42,221 bases of DNA, from positions 1 to 42,221 of the forward strand of contig JAHBXY010000073.1 in the NCBI GenBank assembly GCA_019636275.1. The letters are read 5' to 3'. Numbering within the stretch: position 1 is the first letter of the stretch; every line of letters starts with the position of its first letter. The notes under the pieces were generated by a model. That model had not been told where the DNA came from. It did no database searches and worked only from the letters and a program-made list of their open reading frames with translations. The DNA comes from Planctomycetota bacterium (GTDB lineage Bacteria; Planctomycetota; J058). Shown here one piece after another: positions 15,344 to 23,165 of this stretch. The position numbers and the translations under genes were made by a program.

Positions 15344-16435
15344 TCAGGGGATCAGCCGATAGAAGGCGAAGAACGGGTGGTCGATCGGCGCCAGGACCAC
15401 CTGCCGGAAGCCCGCCGCCTGCGCGTAGCGGCGCACCGTCTCCGGGCGCATGACCGTGCCCGTGCCGGCGTCGCCGTCGGCCAGGCACGACGGCAGGCAG
15501 TGGTGGACGGAGAAGCCGTAGAGCACGCGCTCCCACACGCCGCAGCCCGCGGCGAAGCGCTCGCCGGCCCGCTCGTCCATGATCAGCACCTCGCCGCCCT
15601 CGCGCAGGAGGCCGCGGGCGACGCGCAGGGCGCCGACGGGGTCGCCCAGGTCGTGGAGCACCTCGCAGGCGAAGACGAGGTCGTAGCGGCCGGCGAGCGC
15701 CGGGTCCGAGACGTCGCGCCGCTCGAAGCGCACGCGGTCGGCGACGCCGTGGCGCGCGGCGTTGGCGCGCGCGTCGTCGATCGACGGGCCGTCGAGGTCG
15801 AAGCCGTCGACGCGCAGGGCCGGGTAGGCGCGCGCCAGGCCGATGCTGGCGTAGCCCTGCCCGCAGCCGAAGTCGGCGGCCCGCGCGCCCGCGGCGGCCA
15901 GGCGGCCGTGCAGGGCCGGGACCGCCGGGAGCCACTCGTGGCCGAGCTGCTGCAGCAGCATGCCCCGGTTCATGCGGCCCTGGCCCTCGCGCAGGTCGCG
16001 CCCGTACTCGGAGAACGGCACGCCGGTGCCGGCGCGGTAGGCGCGCACGACCAGCGGCATGGGGCTGACCGCGCCGACCACGAGCTGGGCCAGGGGCGCG
16101 AGGAAGTCGAGGCTGTCCTCGTCGGCGAGGACCGCCGCGTGGGCCGGCGGGAGGGAGAAGCGGCGCTCCTGCGCGGGTGCGTCCTCGTGCTCGACCTCGA
16201 CCAGGCCCAGGACGGCCTGCTGCTCGAGCCACTCGCGCGCGTAGCGCTCGTGGGTGCCGCTGCGGCGGGCGAGCTCGCCCGGGTCGAGCGGGCCGGCGTC
16301 GGCGAGGTGGCGGTAGTAGCCGAGCCGGTCGCCGAGGTAGACGGCGAAGAGCCCGAAGGTGCTGGCCGCCGCCTCGAGCAGGCGCTCGGTGAGGGCCTCG
16401 GCGGTGCGGGTCTGGCGCTCGTTCGTCGCGATCAT
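15344..16435 (-). CDS. SAM-dependent methyltransferase with N-terminal winged-helix domain
   Basis: The 363-residue protein has an N-terminal helical/winged-helix part (residues about 15-80, with Y-A-R-E-W-L-E-Q-Q-A-V-L-G-L-V) of the kind used for dimerisation and substrate closure in O-methyltransferase-like enzymes. The Rossmann part carries motif I A-A-D-F-G-C-G-Q-G-Y at about residues 180-189 and an acidic residue at the SAM ribose position (V-D-G-F-D-L-D-G). V-F-A-C-E-V-L-H-D-L follows as motif IV. A substrate cannot be assigned. GGAGG precedes the ATG by seven bases. The gene is divergent from a TetR-type regulator across a 139-bp region with three operator-like repeats, so its expression is probably controlled by that regulator. 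Confidence 0.85.
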   Translation of the reverse strand: MIATNERQTRTAEALTERLLEAAASTFGLFAVYLGDRLGYYRHLADAGPLDPGELARRSGTHERYAREWLEQQAVLGLVEVEHEDAPAQERRFSLPPAHAAVLADEDSLDFLAPLAQLVVGAVSPMPLVVRAYRAGTGVPFSEYGRDLREGQGRMNRGMLLQQLGHEWLPAVPALHGRLAAAGARAADFGCGQGYASIGLARAYPALRVDGFDLDGPSIDDARANAARHGVADRVRFERRDVSDPALAGRYDLVFACEVLHDLGDPVGALRVARGLLREGGEVLIMDERAGERFAAGCGVWERVLYGFSVHHCLPSCLADGDAGTGTVMRPETVRRYAQAAGFRQVVLAPIDHPFFAFYRLIP

Positions 16436-16486
16436 GGTGGTTCCTCCGTGCTTCCGGAAGGTAGTGCGGCGAGGCGCGAGGCAGAA

Positions 16487-16545
16487 TCGACTCCAGGTGC
16501 AGGAGGCGTTGACTCCTGGTGCGGGCCTGGTTGACTCGGGGTCAA
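16487..16545. promoter_or_regulatory. Three operator-like inverted repeats at 22-bp spacing between methyltransferase and TetR genes
   Basis: Three related 15-base elements begin at about 16487, 16509 and 16531: TCGACTCCAGGTGCA, TTGACTCCTGGTGCG and TTGACTCGGGGTCAA. The third is a perfect inverted repeat TTGAC-N5-GTCAA; the others are imperfect versions. The period of 22 bases is two helical turns, so all three face the same side of the DNA. They lie between two divergent genes and are good candidates for TetR-family operators. A TACCTT -10-like box for the methyltransferase gene lies about 15 bases to the left of the array. Confidence 0.6.
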
Positions 16546-16574
16546 GGCGCTCGAGGTCGAGCACGGAGGGCGAG

Positions 16575-17183
16575 ATGAACGACGTGGCCCGGCTGTTCGG
16601 CGGGGGCGCGACGCCGAGGGACACGCGCGAGCGGCTGCTGTTCACCGCGCTCGAGCTGTTCAAGACGCACGGGTTCCACGCCGTGGGCCTCGACCGGGTC
16701 CTGGGCGAGGTCGGCGTGACCAAGACGACCTTCTACAACCACTTCGAGAGCAAGGACGAGCTCGTCCTCGAGGCGCTCCGCCTGCAGGACGCGTGGGAGT
16801 CGGACGCGTTCCGGCGGGCGGTGCAGGCGCGGGCGGCCTACGACCCGAAGGCGATGCTCCTGGCCGCGTTCGACGTGCTCGACGAGTGGTTCACGTCGAC
16901 CGAGTACCGCGGCTGCCTGTTCATCCTCGCCTGCGCCGAGTTCCCCTCGCCCGACGACCCGATCCACCGCGTGGCCGCGCGCTTCCACGGCTTCGCCGAG
17001 GAGGAGTTCGCGCGCATGGCCGCGGCCGCCGGCGTCGACGACCCGGCGGCGCTCGCGCGCGAGTGGGTGCTGCTCATGCAGGGCGCGACGACGAACCGGA
17101 TGGTCGGTGGCGACGACGGCGCGGCCCGCGTCGCTCGCGGGCTGGCGGAGCAGGCCCTCGCGCGCCGGCTCCCGCGGGGGTGA
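16575..17183 (+). CDS. TetR-family transcriptional regulator
   Basis: A 202-residue repressor-type protein. Residues about 15-62 are the DNA-binding domain with the standard sequence style: R-L-L-F-T-A-L-E-L-F, G-F-H-A-V-G-L-D-R-V, then V-T-K-T-T-F-Y-N-H-F as recognition helix, and F-E-S-K-D-E-L-V. The C-terminal ligand-binding part contains E-Y-R-G-C-L-F-I-L-A-C, as in the subgroup with a conserved G-C-L segment. The ATG follows GGAGG. It is divergent from the methyltransferase gene, and three 22-bp-spaced repeats lie between them. Autoregulation and control of the methyltransferase are inferred from this layout. The ligand is unknown. Confidence 0.9.
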   Translation: MNDVARLFGGGATPRDTRERLLFTALELFKTHGFHAVGLDRVLGEVGVTKTTFYNHFESKDELVLEALRLQDAWESDAFRRAVQARAAYDPKAMLLAAFDVLDEWFTSTEYRGCLFILACAEFPSPDDPIHRVAARFHGFAEEEFARMAAAAGVDDPAALAREWVLLMQGATTNRMVGGDDGAARVARGLAEQALARRLPRG

Positions 17184-17287
17184 TGCCATCAGACCCTGCC
17201 TGGCTCCAGGGAGGGTTCATGCGGCGCGGGGAGGTCGGCGGCGCGGCGCGGCGCCCCCGGGCGCGGCGGCGGCGCGCGAGTCAGGAT

Positions 17288-17314
17288 GGTCGGGCTGCCC
17301 GGGGGCAGCCGACC
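17288..17314 (+). promoter_or_regulatory. Hairpin touching the start codon of the CHAT-associated gene
   Basis: GGTCGGGCTGCCC (17288-17300) pairs with GGGCAGCCGACC (17303-17314), giving 12 pairs with one bulged G. The ATG begins at 17315. No Shine-Dalgarno sequence is visible. The hairpin could restrict ribosome access to this start codon or mark a protein binding site. Confidence 0.45.
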
Positions 17315-19303
17315 ATGGGCGAGGCGGAGGCTGGCGCGCTGGCCGCGGGCGAGGTGGTCTACGACCACCTCGCGCGGCGCCTGGCGCGCGTGGTGCGCGT
17401 CGGGGAGGCGGGCGTCGACCTGGTCGACGAGCGCGCCGGGCTGGCCTGGACGGCGGACGGCCTCTACCGGCTGGGCCTCGAGCGGCTCGAGCGGCCGCAC
17501 GGCCTCGTGCTCGCCTACGAGGTCCCGGCGCTCTCGGCGCGCCGCGCGCGCTTCGCCGCCCTGCCGCCGCTCGAGCAGGCGCTCGCCGCCTGCCGGGCCC
17601 TGCGCACGGGCCCGGCCCGGCGCCCCGCCTGGCTGCCAGCGGGGCTGTCCGCGCCGGTGAAGCGCGACGAGCTCGCGCGCGAGCTCCAGGCGACGAGCGG
17701 GCGCCCCGCGCGGGACGTCGACGACGCGCTCGACGCGCTGCACGCCGCCGGCGGACGCGACGAGCGGCTGCGGGTCGACGCCGACGGTGTCCGGGTGCGC
17801 CTGCCCGGGGTGAGCTGGCTCGTCGAGCGCGTCGTCGAGCGTCCGCGGCGGGCGGAGCGCGACGACGGAGGGGAGCCGGGGCTGGTGGCGCCGGGCGCGG
17901 AGCACACCGCCGAGGAGGAGGCCGCGCTCCTGTGGGCCCTGCGCGAGGTGGTGCGGCTCGAGGCCACGCCGGCGCGCGACCCGGTGGCGACGCACCGCCT
18001 CGACGTGCTGCGCCCGCGGCTGTGGGCGACGTTCCGCCCGGGCGTCGCGGCGCGGCTGGCGCGCTTCGCCGACCCGGAGCGCCCGTGGGCCGACCCCGAG
18101 GCGGCGCCCGACGAGGTGTTCGACCTGCTGCTCGCGCTCCTCGTCGCGCCCACGCCCGACCGGCCGCCGACGGTCGCCGCGCTGGCGGACCTGCTGGCGG
18201 CGCCGGGCGGCGTCGACCTCGCGCGCCCGCCGTCGCAAGAGCTCCACCGCGCGCTCTACGGCTGCTGCGACGCCCTGCGCCGCGACCGGGCGCGCCCGGC
18301 GGTGCGGCTGGGGAGCTTCGACCCCGAGGTCGACGACGGGCCCGGCGCGGCGCGGCCGGTCGACAGCGCCCGCGCCGCGGCCGGCCCGCGGGAGCTGGGG
18401 TTCCGGGAGCTGCGGCAGCTCGTCTTCGACCAGGCGCCGCACGAGGACCGCGCCGCCCGCGAGGCGCGCGCGCGGGCGCTGCTCCAGGCGATCCGGGCCG
18501 CGTTCCTGCGCGGGCTCGGGCCGCTGGAGGGCCCGCAATACCGCGCGGTCCTGCTCGACTTCCTCACGCTGCTCGACCGCCCGCGGATCGCCGAGGTCAC
18601 GGGCGTGAACTACAACACGCTGCGCGGGTGGTTCCCGCGCTCGGGCACCGGGAGCACGCGGCCGCCGGTGTTCGTGCGCGGGCTCGTGCCGGAGGCGCTG
18701 CGCGGGTTCGTCGGCTGCCTGGGCCGCGTGTTCCCCGTCCTGCGCGCGGGGCTCCTGCCGCGCGAGGAGGAGATCGACGCGCTCGTCGACGACGAGGCGG
18801 CGCGCGTGGTCCTCGGGGCGCTCTTCGTCCACGAGGAGCTGGACGGCCGGGGCGACTTCTGGCGCGAGGGCGCGCTGGCCGCGGCCGCCCGCGAGCTCGG
18901 CCAGACCGAGCTGGAGCTGGTCGAGCGCACGCTGCTCCCCTTCCTCGAGCGGCTCGTCGAGCACCGCCGCGCGCACGACCTCGCCCGCGGCGACGCGGCG
19001 CCTTGGACGGCGGCGGCCCGGACGACGGCGGAGGACCTCGAGCTGGCCGCGCTGGCCCTCCTCCTCCTGGGCGCGCCGGACGGCGGCGGCCTCGGGCGGC
19101 TGCTCGTCGGGCGCGACGTGGTCGCGCGGCGCCGGCTGGCCGCCGAGGCCGGGCTGGGGGTCATGGACCTCGTGGACCTCGAGCTCGGGCGCCGCTGGGC
19201 GACGCCGGCGGAGCTCGAGGGGCTCGGGCGGGCGCTGGGGCCCGGCGCCGACGACGCGCTCGCGGGCCTGCGCCCGACGCTCGGGGCCGGGGAGGGCGCG
19301 TGA
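17315..19303 (+). CDS. Unknown HTH-containing protein encoded with a CHAT protein
   Basis: This 662-residue protein has no recognised enzyme motif. Residues about 10-75 look like a small beta-rich module (G-E-V-V-Y-D-H-L, D-L-V-D-E-R-A-G-L-A-W-T). Residues about 115-175 suggest a winged-helix-like part. Around 423-445, R-I-A-E-V-T-G-V-N-Y-N-T-L-R-G-W-F resembles a helix-turn-helix that would read DNA. The C-terminal third is helical and rich in Leu, Ala and acidic residues. Its stop overlaps the GTG of the TPR-CHAT gene by 4 bases, so the two are surely one unit and the protein is a candidate partner, regulator or substrate of that protease. A hairpin abuts its ATG. Function is unknown; the HTH call is moderate. 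Confidence 0.75.
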   Translation: MGEAEAGALAAGEVVYDHLARRLARVVRVGEAGVDLVDERAGLAWTADGLYRLGLERLERPHGLVLAYEVPALSARRARFAALPPLEQALAACRALRTGPARRPAWLPAGLSAPVKRDELARELQATSGRPARDVDDALDALHAAGGRDERLRVDADGVRVRLPGVSWLVERVVERPRRAERDDGGEPGLVAPGAEHTAEEEAALLWALREVVRLEATPARDPVATHRLDVLRPRLWATFRPGVAARLARFADPERPWADPEAAPDEVFDLLLALLVAPTPDRPPTVAALADLLAAPGGVDLARPPSQELHRALYGCCDALRRDRARPAVRLGSFDPEVDDGPGAARPVDSARAAAGPRELGFRELRQLVFDQAPHEDRAAREARARALLQAIRAAFLRGLGPLEGPQYRAVLLDFLTLLDRPRIAEVTGVNYNTLRGWFPRSGTGSTRPPVFVRGLVPEALRGFVGCLGRVFPVLRAGLLPREEEIDALVDDEAARVVLGALFVHEELDGRGDFWREGALAAAARELGQTELELVERTLLPFLERLVEHRRAHDLARGDAAPWTAAARTTAEDLELAALALLLLGAPDGGGLGRLLVGRDVVARRRLAAEAGLGVMDLVDLELGRRWATPAELEGLGRALGPGADDALAGLRPTLGAGEGA

Positions 19304-21573
19304 GCCTGGCGCCGGGCGCAGGGGAGCTCCTGCGGCTGGGAGAGCGCCTGCGCGGCCAGGACCGCGACGCGCAGGCGCGGCGCGCCTTCGAGCGGGCGCG
19401 CGCGGCGGCGGAGCAGGCGGGCGACCCGGCGCGGGCGGCCTACGCGCTCCTGCGCCAGGCCTCGGCCGAGCTCCGGCTGGGCCTGCTCGACGACGCGCGG
19501 GCGCACCTCGCCCGCGTGCTGGCCGAGGCCGGGCGCCTGGGCGACGAGCCAGCGCTGGGCGAGCGGCCGCGGGCGGCCTGGGTGCTCGACGACGACGCGC
19601 CGCTCGACGCCTCGCGGCGGGGCGCGTTCGGCCGCTGGCTGGCGGCGGCGGTGCAGCTCGACGTGGGCTACGTCGCCTCGCTCGAGGAGCGCTGGCCCGA
19701 GTCGGCCGACCGGCTGCAGGCGGCGGTCGAGGGGTTCGAGGCGCTCGGCTGCGAGGGCGAGGCGGGCGACGCGCACCGCATGCTGGGGATCACGCGCGTG
19801 CGCGCGGGCGACCCGACGCAGGCCTCGCTCGCGTTCCAGCGGGCGGAGGCCTGCTACCAGCGGGCCGGCGACCCGGTGGGGGTGGCCCGGACGCGCGCGC
19901 AGAGCAACAAGCTGTTCCACGATCAGGGGCAGTTCGACGAGGCCGTGGCCGTGCTCGACGAGGCGCTGGGCACGCTCGTCGCCCGCGGCCACGCGGCCTA
20001 CTGGATGCGCTACCACCGGGCGATGAACCTCGAGCGCCTCGGGCGCGCCGACGAGGCCTTCGCCGAGCTCGAGCGCGCGTTCGACGAGCTCGTGGCGGCG
20101 TCGCGCTTCGTGACCGCGCCGGGGGCCCGCGCGAGCTGGCTCGAGAGCAAGGACAGCATCCCGGCGACGTTCCTGGCCCGCCTGTGGTCCCGCGGGCTGG
20201 CCGAGCGCGCGCACGAGGCCATGCAGCGGATCAAGACGAGCGGCTTCGTCGAGCTGCTCTCGAGCCGCGACGCCGTCGGCGCCGGAGCCGCTGACGGTGG
20301 CGACGACGACGCCGCGCGCGCCTACCGGGCGGCGCGCGAGCGCCTGGCCGAGCTCGACGTCCGCCTGGCCGCCGGCGGCGACCCCGGCCTGGCGGCGCGG
20401 CGCGCCGAGGTCCTGGGGGCGCTGGCGCGGCTCGAGACCTCGCTCGATACGCGCGACGTCGCCCTGGCCGGGCCCGCGCCGCTGCCGCTCGAGCGGCTGC
20501 AGGCGGCGCTCCCGCCGGGCGGGGTGCTGCTCGACTACGTGGTGCACCGCGACGGGGTGGGCGTCGTCGTCGTCACGCGGGCCGGGCGGGCGCTCGTGCC
20601 CCTGGGCGGCTTCGGCGCGGAGCGGCGCGGGGTGCAGCGGGCCCTCGACGAGGTGGGCGGGCGCCTCGAGGCCGTGACGCAGCGGGCGCGGGCGTCGCTC
20701 GCCATGGGCGACGTGGCGGGCGCCACGCGCCTCTACGAGGCGACCGGGCTGCTCGAGGAGCTGCACGACCTGCTGCTCGGCGCGCCGGAGGTCGAGGCCG
20801 CGCTCGAGGGGGGCGAGGAGCTGGTCGTCGTGCCGCACCGGCAGCTCTTCGGGGTCCCATGGCACCTCCTGCGCCGTGACGGCCGCTACCTGCTCGAGCG
20901 GCTGCCCGTCGCGGTCCTCCCGACGCTCGCCGCGCTCGAGGGCGGCCGCGAGGCGCCGGCCCTCTCGCGGGCCAGCCGCGTGCTGTTCCTCGTCACCGGC
21001 AGCGACGAGGCGCGCGCGCGGCTGGCGCTCGACGAGGTCGCCGGCGCCCTGCGCCGCTTCCGCAACGTGTGCCTGGTCACGGGGGGCGAGGCGACCCGCC
21101 GGCGGCTCGAGCGCGAGGTGGGCGAGTACGACCTGATCCACTTCGCCGGCCACGCGGCCTTCGAGGAGGACCTCCCGACGCTGAGCCATCTCGCCCTCGG
21201 CGCGGGCCGCCACGACCCCGCCTGGGAGCGGCTCACGGTGCGCGACATCCTCCAGCTCCGGCTGCGGCCCTCGCTCGTGATCCTCAGCGGCTGCCAGACC
21301 GTGCGGGCCAGCGCCGGCAAGGGCGAGGAGCTGCTCGGGCTGGCGCAGGCCTTCCTCGTCGCCGGCGCGCGCGCCGTGATCGGCACGCACTGGCCCTTCG
21401 AGCCCTGCGCCTCGCAGGCCCTCCTGCCGGCCTTGTACGAGGGCCTCCTCGCCGGCCTCGGCCCGGCGCAGGCCCTGCGCCAGGCGCAGCTCGCGCTCGC
21501 GCGGTCGGGCGGCGCGCTCGCCTGCCCTTACCACTGGGGGGCCTTCTCGGCCGTGACGGCGCGCGGGGGCTGA
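19300..21573 (+). CDS. TPR-CHAT caspase-like protease
   Basis: A 757-residue protein. Residues about 5-300 are TPR-like helical repeats (A-R-R-A-F-E-R-A-R-A-A-A-E-Q-A-G-D-P; Q-F-D-E-A-V-A-V-L-D-E-A-L). A coiled or helical linker spans about 310-390. The C-terminal CHAT domain (about 400-757) shows the caspase-type dyad: D-L-I-H-F-A-G-H-A with His 618 and V-I-L-S-G-C-Q-T with Cys 665, plus the later G-A-R-A-V-I-G-T-H-W typical of the family. CHAT proteases are effectors in several bacterial defence and cell-death systems and in other signalling units, and they are normally gated by their TPR partners. Here the repeats and protease are fused. The GTG overlaps the preceding gene (GTGA). No Cas or gasdermin gene is nearby. 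Confidence 0.9.
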   Translation: MSLAPGAGELLRLGERLRGQDRDAQARRAFERARAAAEQAGDPARAAYALLRQASAELRLGLLDDARAHLARVLAEAGRLGDEPALGERPRAAWVLDDDAPLDASRRGAFGRWLAAAVQLDVGYVASLEERWPESADRLQAAVEGFEALGCEGEAGDAHRMLGITRVRAGDPTQASLAFQRAEACYQRAGDPVGVARTRAQSNKLFHDQGQFDEAVAVLDEALGTLVARGHAAYWMRYHRAMNLERLGRADEAFAELERAFDELVAASRFVTAPGARASWLESKDSIPATFLARLWSRGLAERAHEAMQRIKTSGFVELLSSRDAVGAGAADGGDDDAARAYRAARERLAELDVRLAAGGDPGLAARRAEVLGALARLETSLDTRDVALAGPAPLPLERLQAALPPGGVLLDYVVHRDGVGVVVVTRAGRALVPLGGFGAERRGVQRALDEVGGRLEAVTQRARASLAMGDVAGATRLYEATGLLEELHDLLLGAPEVEAALEGGEELVVVPHRQLFGVPWHLLRRDGRYLLERLPVAVLPTLAALEGGREAPALSRASRVLFLVTGSDEARARLALDEVAGALRRFRNVCLVTGGEATRRRLEREVGEYDLIHFAGHAAFEEDLPTLSHLALGAGRHDPAWERLTVRDILQLRLRPSLVILSGCQTVRASAGKGEELLGLAQAFLVAGARAVIGTHWPFEPCASQALLPALYEGLLAGLGPAQALRQAQLALARSGGALACPYHWGAFSAVTARGG

Positions 21574-21608
21574 CCGCAGACACGGCGACAGTCAGCGCTC
21601 TGGCCGCC

Positions 21609-21748
21609 CATGGGACACGAGGCAACGAAGACGACGGAGGGCACGAAGGACGTGAGGCCATGACCCTCCCTGCCCTTCGGTCATGGAGGTCTCGTCCTTC
21701 CATCTCCTTCGTGACCTTCGTCGTCCTCCGTCGCCTTCGTGCCCCATG
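21609..21748. repeat. Long imperfect inverted repeat built of ACGAAGG-like units
   Basis: The spacer between the convergent CHAT and GT4 genes holds two arms of about 55-68 bases. The left arm starts at CATGGGACACGAGG (21609) and the right arm ends at CTTCGTGCCCCATG (21748). Both contain repeated CACGAAGG/GACGGAGG words in opposite orientation. The RNA of either strand would fold into one long hairpin, so a bidirectional terminator is plausible, although a U-tract is absent. The rest of the spacer (21574-21810) shows nothing else. Confidence 0.6.
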
Positions 21749-21810
21749 AGCCGCCAAGCCGCGGAAGTCATCGGTCGGACCGAGCGGTCGCCGCCGTGAG
21801 CCGCGCGCGG

Positions 21811-23118
21811 CTACGCGCCTCCGACGACGCCCCGCGCCAGCCGCGCCACCCGCCCGCGCACGATCCGCGCCGTCGATAGGGTCGCGTCGCGGCCGGTCCG
21901 GGCCAGCGCGTCGAGCGCCGCGCGCGCGAGCGCCGGCGGCGACACGCGCGCGGGCGCGCGGCGCTCGTCCTTGAGCGCCTCGAAGAGCAGCGCGTGGCGC
22001 TCGGCGACGGCCGCGAGGTCGAAGGCCGCCTCGGCGCGGCGGCGGCCGCCCTCTCCCAGGCGGCGCGCCAGCGTCGGGTCGCCGAGCAGGCGCTCGAGCG
22101 CTGCGGCCAGCGCCCCCGCGTCGTCGGGGGCGACCAGGAGCCCCTCCTCCCCGTCGCGGACGACCTCGTCGGTGCCGGGGATCCTCGTCGCCACGACCGC
22201 CACGCCCGAGGACATCGCCTCGAGCAGGGCGTTGCTCAGCCCCTCGGACGCCGACGGCAGGGCCAGCGCCGCCGCCCCGCGCAGGAGCGCGGCCGGGTCG
22301 TCGACGAGGCCGAGGAAGCGGGCCCGCCCGCCCAGGCCCAGGCGGGCCGCCCGCGCCTCGAGCGCGGCCCGCTCGGGGCCGTCGCCGCCGAGGTCGAGCG
22401 TGGCCGCCGGGCGGGCGCGGGCCACCTGCGCGAAGGCGTCGAGGAGCACGTCGACGCGCTTCTCGCGCGCCAGGCGGCCGAGGAACACCACGCGCTCGCC
22501 GCGCGCCGGGGCGGGGTCGGGCTTGAACGCCTCGAGGTCGACGCCGTTGGGGATGCGCACGAGCCGCTCGGCCGGCACGCCGAGGAGGTCGCGCGCCTCG
22601 GCGGCGATCGCGTCGGAGATGGCCACGAGGCGCGTGACCCCGCGCAGGGCGGCCGCGTAGCGCGCCCGGCGCGGGCTGGCGATGAGCGTCCGCGCGTCGC
22701 CCGAGGCCCCGCCGCCGGCGAGCTTCACGACGACCGGCGCGCCGAGCGCGCGCCCGACGCGCGCGGCGACGGCGCCGATCGTGTGGTGGACCGAGTAGAC
22801 GACGTCCACCCGCTCGCGCCGCGCCGCCAGGAGCCCGAGGCAGGTCAGCTCGAGCAGGTCGAGCGAGGTCGTCCAGTCGACCGCCGTGAGCACCGGCACG
22901 CGGAAGACCTCGACCAGCCCCAGGACCTCGCGCGCGGGCAGGGGCGCGCCCTGCGGCGCGGTCGTCACGTAGGTGACCGGCACCCCGTGCCCGGCCAGGG
23001 CCCGGGCCAGGCGGCGCGCCTGCCCCTCCATGCCGCCCGGCGCGTCGAAGCCCGGGACGACGAAGGCCACCCCGCGCAGGCGGCACGGGCGCGAGTCGTC
23101 GAGGCGCTTGGCGGACAT
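21811..23118 (-). CDS. Glycosyltransferase family 4 protein
   Basis: A 435-residue GT-B glycosyltransferase. The N-terminal half has V-V-P-G-F-D-A-P-G-G-M-E, the glycine-rich start of GT4 proteins. The middle has R-I-P-N-G-V-D-L-E-A-F and V-V-F-L-G-R-L-A-R-E-K-R-V-D, where the Arg and Lys contact the nucleotide-sugar phosphates. The E-x7-E site is S-E-G-L-S-N-A-L-L-E-A-M-S-S-G. It would transfer a sugar from a nucleotide donor to a lipid or polysaccharide acceptor at the cytoplasmic face; acceptor unknown. A TAGGAT box ends eight bases before the ATG on the minus strand. The gene is divergent from another glycosyltransferase-like gene, so both may belong to one surface-glycan or glycopeptide function. 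Confidence 0.9.
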   Translation of the reverse strand: MSAKRLDDSRPCRLRGVAFVVPGFDAPGGMEGQARRLARALAGHGVPVTYVTTAPQGAPLPAREVLGLVEVFRVPVLTAVDWTTSLDLLELTCLGLLAARRERVDVVYSVHHTIGAVAARVGRALGAPVVVKLAGGGASGDARTLIASPRRARYAAALRGVTRLVAISDAIAAEARDLLGVPAERLVRIPNGVDLEAFKPDPAPARGERVVFLGRLAREKRVDVLLDAFAQVARARPAATLDLGGDGPERAALEARAARLGLGGRARFLGLVDDPAALLRGAAALALPSASEGLSNALLEAMSSGVAVVATRIPGTDEVVRDGEEGLLVAPDDAGALAAALERLLGDPTLARRLGEGGRRRAEAAFDLAAVAERHALLFEALKDERRAPARVSPPALARAALDALARTGRDATLSTARIVRGRVARLARGVVGGA

Positions 23119-23126
23119 GGGCGCCG

Positions 23127-23157
23127 ATCCTACTCGCCGCGCGGCGCGCGGTACACT
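23127..23157. promoter_or_regulatory. Bidirectional -10 boxes between two divergent glycosyltransferase genes
   Basis: TAGGAT on the minus strand (23127-23132) lies eight bases before the ATG at 23118, and TACACT on the plus strand (23152-23157) lies eight bases before the GTG at 23166. The whole spacer is 47 bases, so both transcripts would be leaderless and their promoters would overlap. Confidence 0.5.
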
Positions 23158-23165
23158 GCCGGCCC

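Noticed and set aside
17315..21573. CHAT gene as part of a type III-E CRISPR (craspase) system.
   Set aside because: No Cas genes, no repeat-spacer array, and the partner protein does not resemble Cas7-11 or Csx30.
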